From Clostridiales bacterium (GTDB lineage Bacteria > Bacillota > Clostridia > Christensenellales > Christensenellaceae), in contig DOMW01000263.1 of NCBI GenBank assembly GCA_003510345.1, positions 1,306-15,614 on the forward strand: a stretch of 14,309 bases of DNA, given 5' to 3'. The position numbers and the translations under genes are program-made. Positions 8,099-13,402 of the stretch are shown here, piece after piece (position 1 is the first letter of the stretch; the number at the start of each line of letters is the position of its first letter). The notes beneath the pieces were generated by a model, which made no database searches, was not told the DNA's origin, and was given only the letters and a program-made list of their open reading frames with translations.

Positions 8099-8106
8099 CA
8101 TTTAAC

Positions 8107-8275
8107 CTAGGCAAGCGCTAATCAATTCAAGCCGCGCGTCTTTCCGGCCCTTTTCGCCCGTGGCAGCGCCGCCAGAACCCGCTCTTAGCGCTGCTAGGAA
8201 CGGAACCTGCCGACATTGCCACAGACAAAAATTGCTCGGAAATCCACGGACTCGCTTTAATCAGCGCTTACCTAA
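8107..8275 (-). ncRNA. candidate long rod-shaped structured RNA downstream of hydA
   Basis: On the minus strand this 169-nt segment folds back on itself. An outer stem pairs 8257-8275 with 8107-8125 (19 pairs, no bulges, four G-U). A middle stem pairs 8217-8231 with 8151-8165 (15 pairs, three G-U). An inner helix pairs 8211-8215 with 8167-8171, and the tip holds a small hairpin (8180-8190). Between outer and middle stems lie two 25-nt strands that may form a bubble or short helices; the 3' strand can make its own hairpin (GCCG...CGGC). All the wobble positions are G-U on the minus strand and would be A-C clashes on the plus strand, so selection as a minus-strand RNA is likely. It starts directly after the hydA stop and ends before the terminator. 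Size and closing stem-bubble-stem shape resemble 6S RNA, but I cannot confirm that family, and I found no dedicated promoter. Confidence 0.6.
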
Positions 8276-8277
8276 CA

Positions 8278-10044
8278 TTATTTCGCCGCCGCTTTTCCTT
8301 TTGACTGCGCCGCATACTTCGGGCGCGCCACATAGTGCGTGTGCAATATCTCATGTGCCTTGTGGCTGTTCGGCTCGCCCAAATATTCCTTATACAATTT
8401 CTGGATATCCGGGTTTTTATGAGACTTCCGGATGGGCATCTCTTTATCTTCCGCGTAAGTCGCGTTTGCCCGCAGCACACGCGGGTCTTTGATATTTCGG
8501 ATGCGCGCGGAAACGATGGGCTGGCCGCCGCCGTTCACGCAGCCGCCGGGGCAGCCCATCACTTCAATAAAGTGGTATTCCTTTTCCCCGCGTTTCACCG
8601 CGTCAAGCAGCTTCCTCGCGTTCCCCAGGCCAGACGCCACCGCCACCTTCACTTTGAGGTCGCCGATCGGCACTTCCGCTTCCTTGATACCCTTTACGCC
8701 GCGCACTTCGGTGAAGTCGATCTTCTCAAGGTCTTTACCCGTCACCACATCGGCGACTGTCCTTAAAGCCGCCTCCATCACGCCACCCGTTACGCCGAAT
8801 ATCGCCGCCGCGCCCGTGGACGTGCCCAGCATATCGTCAAACGGTTCGTCCGCAAGGTTCACAAAATCGATATTCGCTTCTTTTATCATCTGCGCAATCT
8901 CGCGCGTTGTCACCACCGCGTCCACATCTGGGAAACCGGAAGCGTTCTCGCCGTCGCGCTGCCGCTCAAATTTCTTGGCGGTGCATGGCATTACAGACAC
9001 CATAAATATTTTGGAAGGGTCTATCCCCTCTTTTTCCGCGTAATACGTTTTTACGATCGCGCCCAGCATTTGGTGCGGCGATTTACACGAAGACATATGC
9101 TCCAGCATATCCGGATAAAATGTCTCGCAGAACTTGACCCAGCCGGGCGAACAGGATGTGATCATGGGCAGTGTGCCGCCGTTCTTGATCCTGCCCAGCA
9201 GTTCGTGCCCTTCTTCCATGATCGTAAGGTCGGCGCCAAAATCCGTATCAAACACCTTATCGAACTTCAGCCTTTTGAGCGCCGCGGCAAGCTTGCCCGT
9301 CACGCGGGTGCCCATGGGCATTCCAAACTCCTCGCCCAACGCGAAACGAACCGCCGGCGCAGGCTGGACGATCACGTATTTATCGGGGTCGTGCAGCGCG
9401 GCCCACACATTGTCCGTTTCATTCTTTTCGGTAAGCGCGCCCACCGGGCAGGCCATGATGCACTGGCCGCAGTTGATACAGTTTACATCCGTTAGGGAAC
9501 GCCCCCACACAGGCTCCACCATTGTCTTAAAGCCGCGGTTTGTCGCGCCAATCGCGCCCACGCCCTGCACGGTTTCGCACATGGAAACACAGCGCTTGCA
9601 CAGCAGGCATTTATTCGGATCACGCACCACGCTCACCGAGCCTTCATCCTTGCCGCGCACCAGCCGCTCTCCCGAATACTTAATGTTCGTAACGCCCAGG
9701 TCATCGCAAAGCTTTTGTAACTCACAGTTCTGGTTTCTCGGGCAGATCAAACACTCCCTGTCGTGGTTGGAAAGAAGCAGGTCAAGCGTCGCGCGCTTTG
9801 TTTTAAGAACCTTCTCCGAATTTGTGCTGACTTCCATCCCTTCCGCCACGGGCAGCACACACGCCGCCTGAAGCACGGGGTTGCCCACAACCTCTACCAT
9901 GCACACGCGGCACGCGCCGATCGCGTTTACACCGCGCAGGTAGCATAACGTGGGGATTTCTATATTCGCAGCCCTCGCGGCGTCAAGTACGGACGTGTTA
10001 TCCGCCACTTCCACCTTTACGCCATCTATTGTAACCGATACCAT
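8278..10044 (-). CDS. hydA: [FeFe] hydrogenase catalytic subunit, NAD-linked (HydA/HndD type)
   Basis: Catalyses H2 production or uptake at the H-cluster, with electrons exchanged through iron-sulfur clusters with the NuoF-like partner encoded just upstream. The 588 residues show the full modular order. There is a [2Fe-2S] ferredoxin domain (C34, C45, C48, C62), a His-Cys [4Fe-4S] site (H94, C98, C101, C107) and two 4Fe ferredoxin motifs (C146/149/152/156 and C189/192/195/199). The H-cluster domain follows: L1 TSCSPGW (296-302), L2 MPCTAKKFE (352-360) and L3 EVMGCPGGCVNGGGQP (494-509), then a C-terminal small-subunit-like region. L1 reads TSCSP where the textbook motif is TSCCP. AAGGGAG lies 11 bases before the ATG, and the gene starts 20 bases after the hydB stop. 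The last ~25 residues are basic and low-complexity. No signal peptide, so cytoplasmic. HydEFG maturases are not in the window. Confidence 0.95.
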   Translation of the reverse strand: MVSVTIDGVKVEVADNTSVLDAARAANIEIPTLCYLRGVNAIGACRVCMVEVVGNPVLQAACVLPVAEGMEVSTNSEKVLKTKRATLDLLLSNHDRECLICPRNQNCELQKLCDDLGVTNIKYSGERLVRGKDEGSVSVVRDPNKCLLCKRCVSMCETVQGVGAIGATNRGFKTMVEPVWGRSLTDVNCINCGQCIMACPVGALTEKNETDNVWAALHDPDKYVIVQPAPAVRFALGEEFGMPMGTRVTGKLAAALKRLKFDKVFDTDFGADLTIMEEGHELLGRIKNGGTLPMITSCSPGWVKFCETFYPDMLEHMSSCKSPHQMLGAIVKTYYAEKEGIDPSKIFMVSVMPCTAKKFERQRDGENASGFPDVDAVVTTREIAQMIKEANIDFVNLADEPFDDMLGTSTGAAAIFGVTGGVMEAALRTVADVVTGKDLEKIDFTEVRGVKGIKEAEVPIGDLKVKVAVASGLGNARKLLDAVKRGEKEYHFIEVMGCPGGCVNGGGQPIVSARIRNIKDPRVLRANATYAEDKEMPIRKSHKNPDIQKLYKEYLGEPNSHKAHEILHTHYVARPKYAAQSKGKAAAK

Positions 10045-10064
10045 AGTTATTGTTTCTCCCTTCT

Positions 10065-11855
10065 TTACCGCTTAATCGCCGAGAATTTGCACTTTTCAAT
10101 GCACGCGCCACACTTGATGCACTTGTCCGGGTCAATGTGGTGCGGCTGCTTTTTCTCTCCCGATATCGCTTCCGCCGGGCACACACGCTTGCACATGCCG
10201 CAGCCGATACACTTATCCGTAATGATCTCGTAGGCGAGCAGCGCCTGGCAATGCCCCGCCGGGCATCTCTTTTCATTGATATGCGCTTCGTATTCATCCC
10301 TGAAATACCGGATGGTGGAAAGCACGGGCTGCGGCGCCGATTTTCCCAGCCCGCAAAGCGCGCCCGCTTTGATGCTTTCTCCAAGCTCAACCAGTTTTTC
10401 AATATCGCCCCTCTGCCCCTTACCGTCGGTAATGCGCTGCAAAATCTCCAGCATTCTCTTTGTGCCGATACGGCAGGGCGGGCATTTACCACACGATTCG
10501 TCCACGGTGAAATCGAGGAAGAACTTTGCCACGTCTACCATGCAGTTATCTTCATCCATTACGATAAGCCCGCCCGACCCCATCATAGAGCCGATGCCCG
10601 TCAGCGTTTCATAATCGATCGGCAGATCCAGATGTTCCGTAGGGATGCAGCCACCCGAAGGGCCGCCCGTCTGCGCCGCCTTGAACTTTTTTCCATCCGG
10701 GATGCCGCCGCCGATCTCATAAATAACCTCGCGCAGCGTCGTACCCATGGGGATCTCCACAAGGCCGGTGTTGTTGATCTTACCGCCCAGCGCAAACACT
10801 TTCGTGCCCTTGGATTTTTCCGTACCCATAGACGTGAACCAGTCCGCCCCTTTGAGGAAAATCACCGGGATATTCGCGAACGTTTCCACGTTGTTAATGA
10901 TGGTAGGTTTGCCGAAAAGGCCTTTATTTGCCGGGAACGGCGGTTTGGGCCTCGGTTCGCCGCGCCGCCCTTCGATCGACTCCAAAAGCGCCGTCTCCTC
11001 GCCGCAGACAAACGCGCCCGCGCCAAGGCGTATCTCTATATCAAAACTGAACGCCGTGTCAAAAATACTTTTTCCCAGCAGGCCGTATTCGCGCGCCTGG
11101 TCAATGGCGATCTGCAAGCGTTTCACCGCGATGGGGTATTCCGCACGCACATATACATAGCCCATGTTCGCGCCGATCGCGTAACCCGCGATAGCCATCG
11201 CCTCTACGACACTGTGCGGGTCGCCTTCCAGAATGGAACGATCCATAAACGCACCCGGGTCACCTTCGTCCGCGTTACACACCACGTACTTCTGCGCGTC
11301 CTTCGCGTTCATCGCAAACTGCCATTTTAAAGCGGTGGGGAAACCGGCGCCGCCGCGCCCGCGCAGCCCCGACGCCTTGACTACGCCAATCACCTGCTCG
11401 GGCGTCATCTCCGTAAGGCAGGTTCCCAAAGCCTTGTATCCGTCAAACGCGATATATTCGTCGATTTGTTCGGGGTCGATCACGCCGCAGTTTCTAAGCG
11501 CCACGCGCTCCTGCTTTTTATAAAACTCTATCTCATCGAGCGTGGTGGCGACTTCTGCGACATCTTCCTCCTTGTGCAGCAGGCGTTGCACGATCCTGCC
11601 CTTTAAAAGATGCTCTTCCACAATTTCCGCGACGTCGTTCGGACTCACATGGCTGTAAAACGCGCCTTCCGGATATATGATTACAATAGGCCCGGCCTCG
11701 CAAAGGCCGAAGCAACCTGTCCGCACTACTTTAACTTCTTTGTCCAGGCCTTTTTCCGCAATTTCAGACTCGAACTTTTTGATGATCTCCGGCGAACCGG
11801 ACGATGTGCAGCCCGTACCTCCACAGACAAGCACGTGGGAACGAAAAAACTCCAT
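10065..11855 (-). CDS. hydB: NADH-binding flavoprotein subunit of hydrogenase (HydB/HndC, NuoF-like)
   Basis: Carries the FMN and NAD(H) site that couples the hydrogenase to the NAD pool, and probably to ferredoxin. In 596 residues the order is a thioredoxin-like [2Fe-2S] domain (C11, C16, C48, C52), the NuoF core with the GLRGRGGAGFPTALKW glycine-rich motif (163-178), NADEGDPGAFMDR (194-206) and GAGAFVCGEETALLESIEG (278-296). Then come the [4Fe-4S] site CGKCPPC...C (C455, C458, C461, C501), a CPAGHC motif (531-536), and a C-terminal two-cluster ferredoxin domain (C549/552/555/559 and C579/582/585/589). This architecture is that of bifurcating or NAD-dependent HydB proteins, not respiratory NuoF. 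GGAGGAAG precedes the ATG at good spacing. It lies between the HndB-like gene (20 bases) and hydA (20 bases), so all three form one operon. Whether it bifurcates electrons cannot be decided from sequence. Confidence 0.95.
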   Translation of the reverse strand: MEFFRSHVLVCGGTGCTSSGSPEIIKKFESEIAEKGLDKEVKVVRTGCFGLCEAGPIVIIYPEGAFYSHVSPNDVAEIVEEHLLKGRIVQRLLHKEEDVAEVATTLDEIEFYKKQERVALRNCGVIDPEQIDEYIAFDGYKALGTCLTEMTPEQVIGVVKASGLRGRGGAGFPTALKWQFAMNAKDAQKYVVCNADEGDPGAFMDRSILEGDPHSVVEAMAIAGYAIGANMGYVYVRAEYPIAVKRLQIAIDQAREYGLLGKSIFDTAFSFDIEIRLGAGAFVCGEETALLESIEGRRGEPRPKPPFPANKGLFGKPTIINNVETFANIPVIFLKGADWFTSMGTEKSKGTKVFALGGKINNTGLVEIPMGTTLREVIYEIGGGIPDGKKFKAAQTGGPSGGCIPTEHLDLPIDYETLTGIGSMMGSGGLIVMDEDNCMVDVAKFFLDFTVDESCGKCPPCRIGTKRMLEILQRITDGKGQRGDIEKLVELGESIKAGALCGLGKSAPQPVLSTIRYFRDEYEAHINEKRCPAGHCQALLAYEIITDKCIGCGMCKRVCPAEAISGEKKQPHHIDPDKCIKCGACIEKCKFSAIKR

Positions 11856-11875
11856 CTACGCTTCCTCCAATTTAT

Positions 11876-12256
11876 CTATTTAGCCGATTTTTGTTCGTAA
11901 TACCCAATGGTATACTCTGTCACAACAGTACCGTTTACCAGATGACTGTTCACGATTTTCGGCACCATATCCGGCGTCACCTTAACATAAGTCACTTTTT
12001 CCTCTCCCGGAATGTACACTTCCACAAGCGGCTCCAGCCTGCATACGCCTATGCAGCCCGTCTGCGATACGGACACATCCGCCAAATTGCGTTTTGCGAC
12101 TTCATCAACAAAAGCCTGCAACACAGGCCGCGCACCCGCCGCGATGCCACACGTCGCCATACCCACCACAACGCGCTTTTCCGCGTCCTGCTTTCGGACG
12201 TCTACTTTTTTGAGCGCCCGCTCCCTGATCTTTTCCAATTCCTGCAACGATTTCAT
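11876..12256 (-). CDS. hndB: HndB-like (2Fe-2S) thioredoxin-fold ferredoxin
   Basis: First gene of the hydrogenase operon, 126 residues, similar to the small HndB subunit of NADP-reducing hydrogenase. After a charged helical N-terminus the thioredoxin-like domain shows VVVGMATCGIAAGAR (residues 29-43) and QTGCIGVC (65-72), followed by a PLVEVYIPG strand. Only three cysteines are present (C36, C68, C72). The fourth ligand expected at about position 41 in a CxxxxC motif is absent; as I recall this is shared by HndB relatives, so it may hold an altered cluster or none. GGAGGT lies 10 bases before the ATG. It probably contacts the thioredoxin-like domain of HydB. The gene symbol follows family resemblance. 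Confidence 0.85.
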   Translation of the reverse strand: MKSLQELEKIRERALKKVDVRKQDAEKRVVVGMATCGIAAGARPVLQAFVDEVAKRNLADVSVSQTGCIGVCRLEPLVEVYIPGEEKVTYVKVTPDMVPKIVNSHLVNGTVVTEYTIGYYEQKSAK

Positions 12257-12293
12257 GCTATGTTAAACCTCCAAATAATAATCTATTACTATA

Positions 12294-12311
12294 AACATAA
12301 AGTATTATGTT
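12294..12311. repeat. 18-bp perfect palindrome overlapping the Rex-type box
   Basis: AACATAA (12294-12300) and TTATGTT (12305-12311) are perfect inverted arms around a four-base spacer, the same 7-4-7 geometry as the adjacent Rex box. It shares 12307-12311 with that box. The arms do not match the Rex consensus, so the binding protein, if any, is unknown. Confidence 0.6.
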
Positions 12312-12324
12312 AAAAACTTAACAA
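12307..12324. promoter_or_regulatory. Rex operator (redox-sensing repressor site)
   Basis: The minus strand reads TTGTTAA, four bases, TTAACAT, which matches the Rex consensus TTGTTAAnnnnTTAACAA at 13 of 14 specified positions. Rex leaves its operator when NADH binds, so a high NADH/NAD ratio would derepress the hydrogenase, as known for fermentation genes in Clostridia. The box lies about 35-50 bases downstream of the predicted start, so repression here would be by roadblock, or there is a second promoter that I did not find. Confidence 0.8.
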
Positions 12325-12365
12325 TGTCCGGGCAAAAAAAATACACCGAAGCTCCTGCATTTATT

Positions 12366-12394
12366 ATTATAGCAAGCAAACCGCTTATCTGCAA
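12366..12394 (-). promoter_or_regulatory. hydrogenase operon promoter
   Basis: On the minus strand TTGCAG (complement of 12389-12394) is followed after exactly 17 bases by TATAAT (complement of 12366-12371). The start would be near 12359, giving a ~100-base AT-rich leader with the Rex box and the overlapping palindrome before the hndB-like ATG. Confidence 0.75.
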
Positions 12395-12417
12395 CTGTTT
12401 TGTTTCCCTATATTTTT

Positions 12418-12446
12418 TTGCCTTTTCCCCGTTTTTCTGCTACAAT
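12418..12446 (+). promoter_or_regulatory. rightward promoter of a candidate small RNA
   Basis: TTGCCT (12418-12423), a 17-base spacer, then TACAAT (12441-12446, 5 of 6) with the extended -10 TG at 12438-12439. It is divergent from the hydrogenase promoter; the two -35 boxes are 23 bases apart. No rightward coding sequence follows, only hairpins. Confidence 0.6.
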
Positions 12447-12452
12447 CGCCAT

Positions 12453-12545
12453 AGTGGAAAGCGGCTTATGCCGCTTCTCCCCATAGGCGGTACCGCACAA
12501 TTCCGGTACTGTTTTACATAAAATGGCGCTTACGAGCGCCATTTT
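12453..12545 (+). ncRNA. candidate ~95-nt small regulatory RNA
   Basis: From the predicted start near 12453 three hairpins follow. The first is AAGCGGC/GCCGCTT with a TTAT loop (12459-12476). The second is GTACCG/CGGTAC with an eight-base loop (12490-12509). The third is an 11-bp terminator hairpin (12520-12545). The single strand between hairpins one and two is pyrimidine-rich with CUUCUCCCC, complementary to purine-rich ribosome binding sites, a feature of Gram-positive antisense-type small RNAs. No open frame with a ribosome binding site fits. I do not recognise a known RNA family, and the hairpins could instead belong to the leftward transcript of the neighbouring 113-aa gene. Confidence 0.45.
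12520..12545. terminator. perfect 11-bp bidirectional terminator
   Basis: AAAATGGCGCT (12520-12530) and AGCGCCATTTT (12535-12545) form an uninterrupted stem around a TACG tetraloop. Leftward it lies 17 bases beyond the stop of the 113-aa gene; rightward it would end the candidate small RNA. The T runs are short (four) and lie within the stem. Confidence 0.8.
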
Positions 12546-12562
12546 CCGTACTAAGACTATTG

Positions 12563-12904
12563 CTAATGCACCATATCGCCCGGCCTGCCTCCGGCGCAGT
12601 CCTTTTCCAGTTTACCTACCAGAAGCTCACATCTGGTTACGAGGTCGTTGTATCGCACAATCTCTTTGAGCGTAAGCGCGCGCTTTTTCCCCATCTCCAA
12701 AAGGTTCTCCAAAAAAGCACCCACCAGCATACACAGCAAAGAATACTGGTTAAGCGGGATGACCGGCCGCTTTTTACAAAGCTCGGCCACCAGATATTCC
12801 ATCTGCTCATTCTTCTCATCCTGCGACATGGAAAAATTGATTGACATAACCATGATCGCCCGGTCTTCCGCACTTATGTACCCGTCTAAACAATGAATCG
12901 GCAT
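12563..12904 (-). CDS. hypothetical protein, 113 aa
   Basis: I do not recognise this protein. It has 113 residues, three scattered cysteines, no signal peptide and no clear membrane segment. It looks mostly alpha-helical, with amphipathic stretches around residues 28-45, 55-75 and 78-102 and a polar C-terminus rich in glycine. The start at 12904 is supported by AGAGGTGG six bases upstream and by an extended -10 promoter farther up; a later Met would leave the ribosome binding site too distant. It is monocistronic, with a strong terminator 17 bases past the stop. The hydrogenase operon starts ~300 bases farther on from its own promoter, so no functional link is implied. Confidence 0.7.
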   Translation of the reverse strand: MPIHCLDGYISAEDRAIMVMSINFSMSQDEKNEQMEYLVAELCKKRPVIPLNQYSLLCMLVGAFLENLLEMGKKRALTLKEIVRYNDLVTRCELLVGKLEKDCAGGRPGDMVH

Positions 12905-12932
12905 ATTGTTCCACCTCTGTTATATTGATACA

Positions 12933-12942
12933 ATTATATCAT
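12933..12942 (-). promoter_or_regulatory. extended -10 promoter of the 113-aa gene
   Basis: The minus strand reads TATGATATAAT, with a perfect TATAAT (complement of 12933-12938) and TG one base upstream. At 17-base spacing the -35 is GGCTGG, a poor match, so activity would rely on the extended -10. The predicted start is ~20 bases before the start codon. Confidence 0.55.
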
Positions 12943-12997
12943 ACCGCTTTTCTTCCCAGCCTAAAATTCATAGTCTTTTAATACTTAGCAAATAACA

Positions 12998-13029
12998 AAG
13001 CAAAAGCCGCCCATATAAACATGGACAGC
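12998..13029 (-). terminator. intrinsic terminator of the 46-aa gene
   Basis: On the minus strand GCTGTCCAT (complement of 13021-13029) pairs with ATGGGCGGC (complement of 13006-13014) around a six-base loop, nine pairs with two G-U, followed by TTTTGCTT. The wobble pairs are valid only on the minus strand. It lies ~36 bases after the small gene's stop. Confidence 0.7.
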
Positions 13030-13064
13030 CCGGTCAGTTACTACTATTTTTTCACACTATGAAC

Positions 13065-13205
13065 TCACGCCACATGCAGGTAAACATCCAGCCCTTCATT
13101 CAGCCATTGTGATTGGATCGCTTTTATCTCATCCCAATTATCGCTCTGGTAAGAACGCTTGCATTCTCCATTCCGATAAGCTACAATCTCAAATTTGGTT
13201 TTCAT
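13065..13205 (-). CDS. small hypothetical protein, 46 aa
   Basis: A short gene beginning MKTKFEIVAYRNGECKR and ending GLDVYLHVA. It is supported by a strong GGGAGGT site 8 bases before the ATG, a TATAAT promoter upstream and a hairpin terminator after the stop, so it is a complete monocistronic unit. The pattern suggests a compact strand (3-10), a central amphipathic helix with two tryptophans (W24, W34) and a final strand (38-45). One cysteine (C15); no signal peptide or membrane segment. I do not recognise the family. It is divergent from the diguanylate cyclase gene. Confidence 0.7.
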   Translation of the reverse strand: MKTKFEIVAYRNGECKRSYQSDNWDEIKAIQSQWLNEGLDVYLHVA

Positions 13206-13263
13206 GGCGCCGCACCTCCCGGCAATGCTTCATCATTCATGGAATATTATGTAAATCTATGTT

Positions 13264-13291
13264 ATTATATTATCGGCGCAAACGCGGTAAA
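13264..13291 (-). promoter_or_regulatory. promoter of the 46-aa gene
   Basis: A perfect TATAAT on the minus strand (complement of 13264-13269), with TTTACC 16 bases upstream (4 of 6 to TTGACA) as the best -35. The start would be near 13257, giving a ~50-base leader to the ATG at 13205. Confidence 0.55.
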
Positions 13292-13333
13292 CTTAACGGC
13301 AAACACGCCTTTTTGTACGGAAATGCCGTGAAA

Positions 13334-13367
13334 ACATAAAAAGTGATTCACAAAACACATAAAAAGT
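13334..13367. repeat. 11-bp direct repeat flanking the cyclase -35 box
   Basis: ACATAAAAAGT occurs exactly twice, at 13334-13344 and 13357-13367, 23 bp apart start to start, about two helical turns. The -35 box of the cyclase promoter lies between the copies and the second copy fills the spacer, a typical layout for an activator or repressor site. The factor is unknown. Confidence 0.6.
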
Positions 13368-13375
13368 CTTATAAT
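13347..13375 (+). promoter_or_regulatory. promoter of the diguanylate cyclase gene
   Basis: TTCACA (13347-13352, 5 of 6) and TATAAT (13370-13375) are separated by 17 bases. The predicted start near 13382 leaves a leader of only ~20 bases, which contains GGGGG (13386-13390) as a weak ribosome binding site 12 bases before the ATG. Confidence 0.8.
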
Positions 13376-13402
13376 CATAATCATTGGGGGAATAATAGTA
13401 GT

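Noticed and set aside
8161..8220. Resemblance of the rod's tip to the SRP RNA domain IV
   Set aside because: A CAGG...AGCAG pattern is present, but the GGAA loop and paired GGAAGG core are absent on the minus strand.
8107..8275. Interpretation of the inverted repeats as a miniature transposable element
   Set aside because: No target-site duplication is visible, and pairing continues far inside the ends with every mismatch being G-U on one strand only, which fits RNA selection better than transposon ends. Copies elsewhere in the genome would reopen this.
8160..8492. A 110-codon plus-strand frame spanning the intergenic region and the end of hydA
   Set aside because: No ribosome binding site, overlaps hydA on the other strand, and the intergenic part is explained better by the structured RNA.
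10050..11330. A 426-codon open frame on the plus strand
   Set aside because: Antisense shadow of hydB, with the same Arg/His-rich composition and no recognisable domain.
12261..12270. Second Rex half-site (TGTTAA) near the hndB-like start
   Set aside because: Only one arm is present, with no inverted partner at the right distance.
12334..12360. Possible attenuator in the hydrogenase leader (short hairpin then eight U)
   Set aside because: The stem is only five pairs including a G-U around a ten-base loop, too weak to call a terminator.
13109..13339. Overlapping plus-strand frames of 72-76 codons
   Set aside because: They lack ribosome binding sites and lie opposite the better supported 46-aa gene and its promoter.
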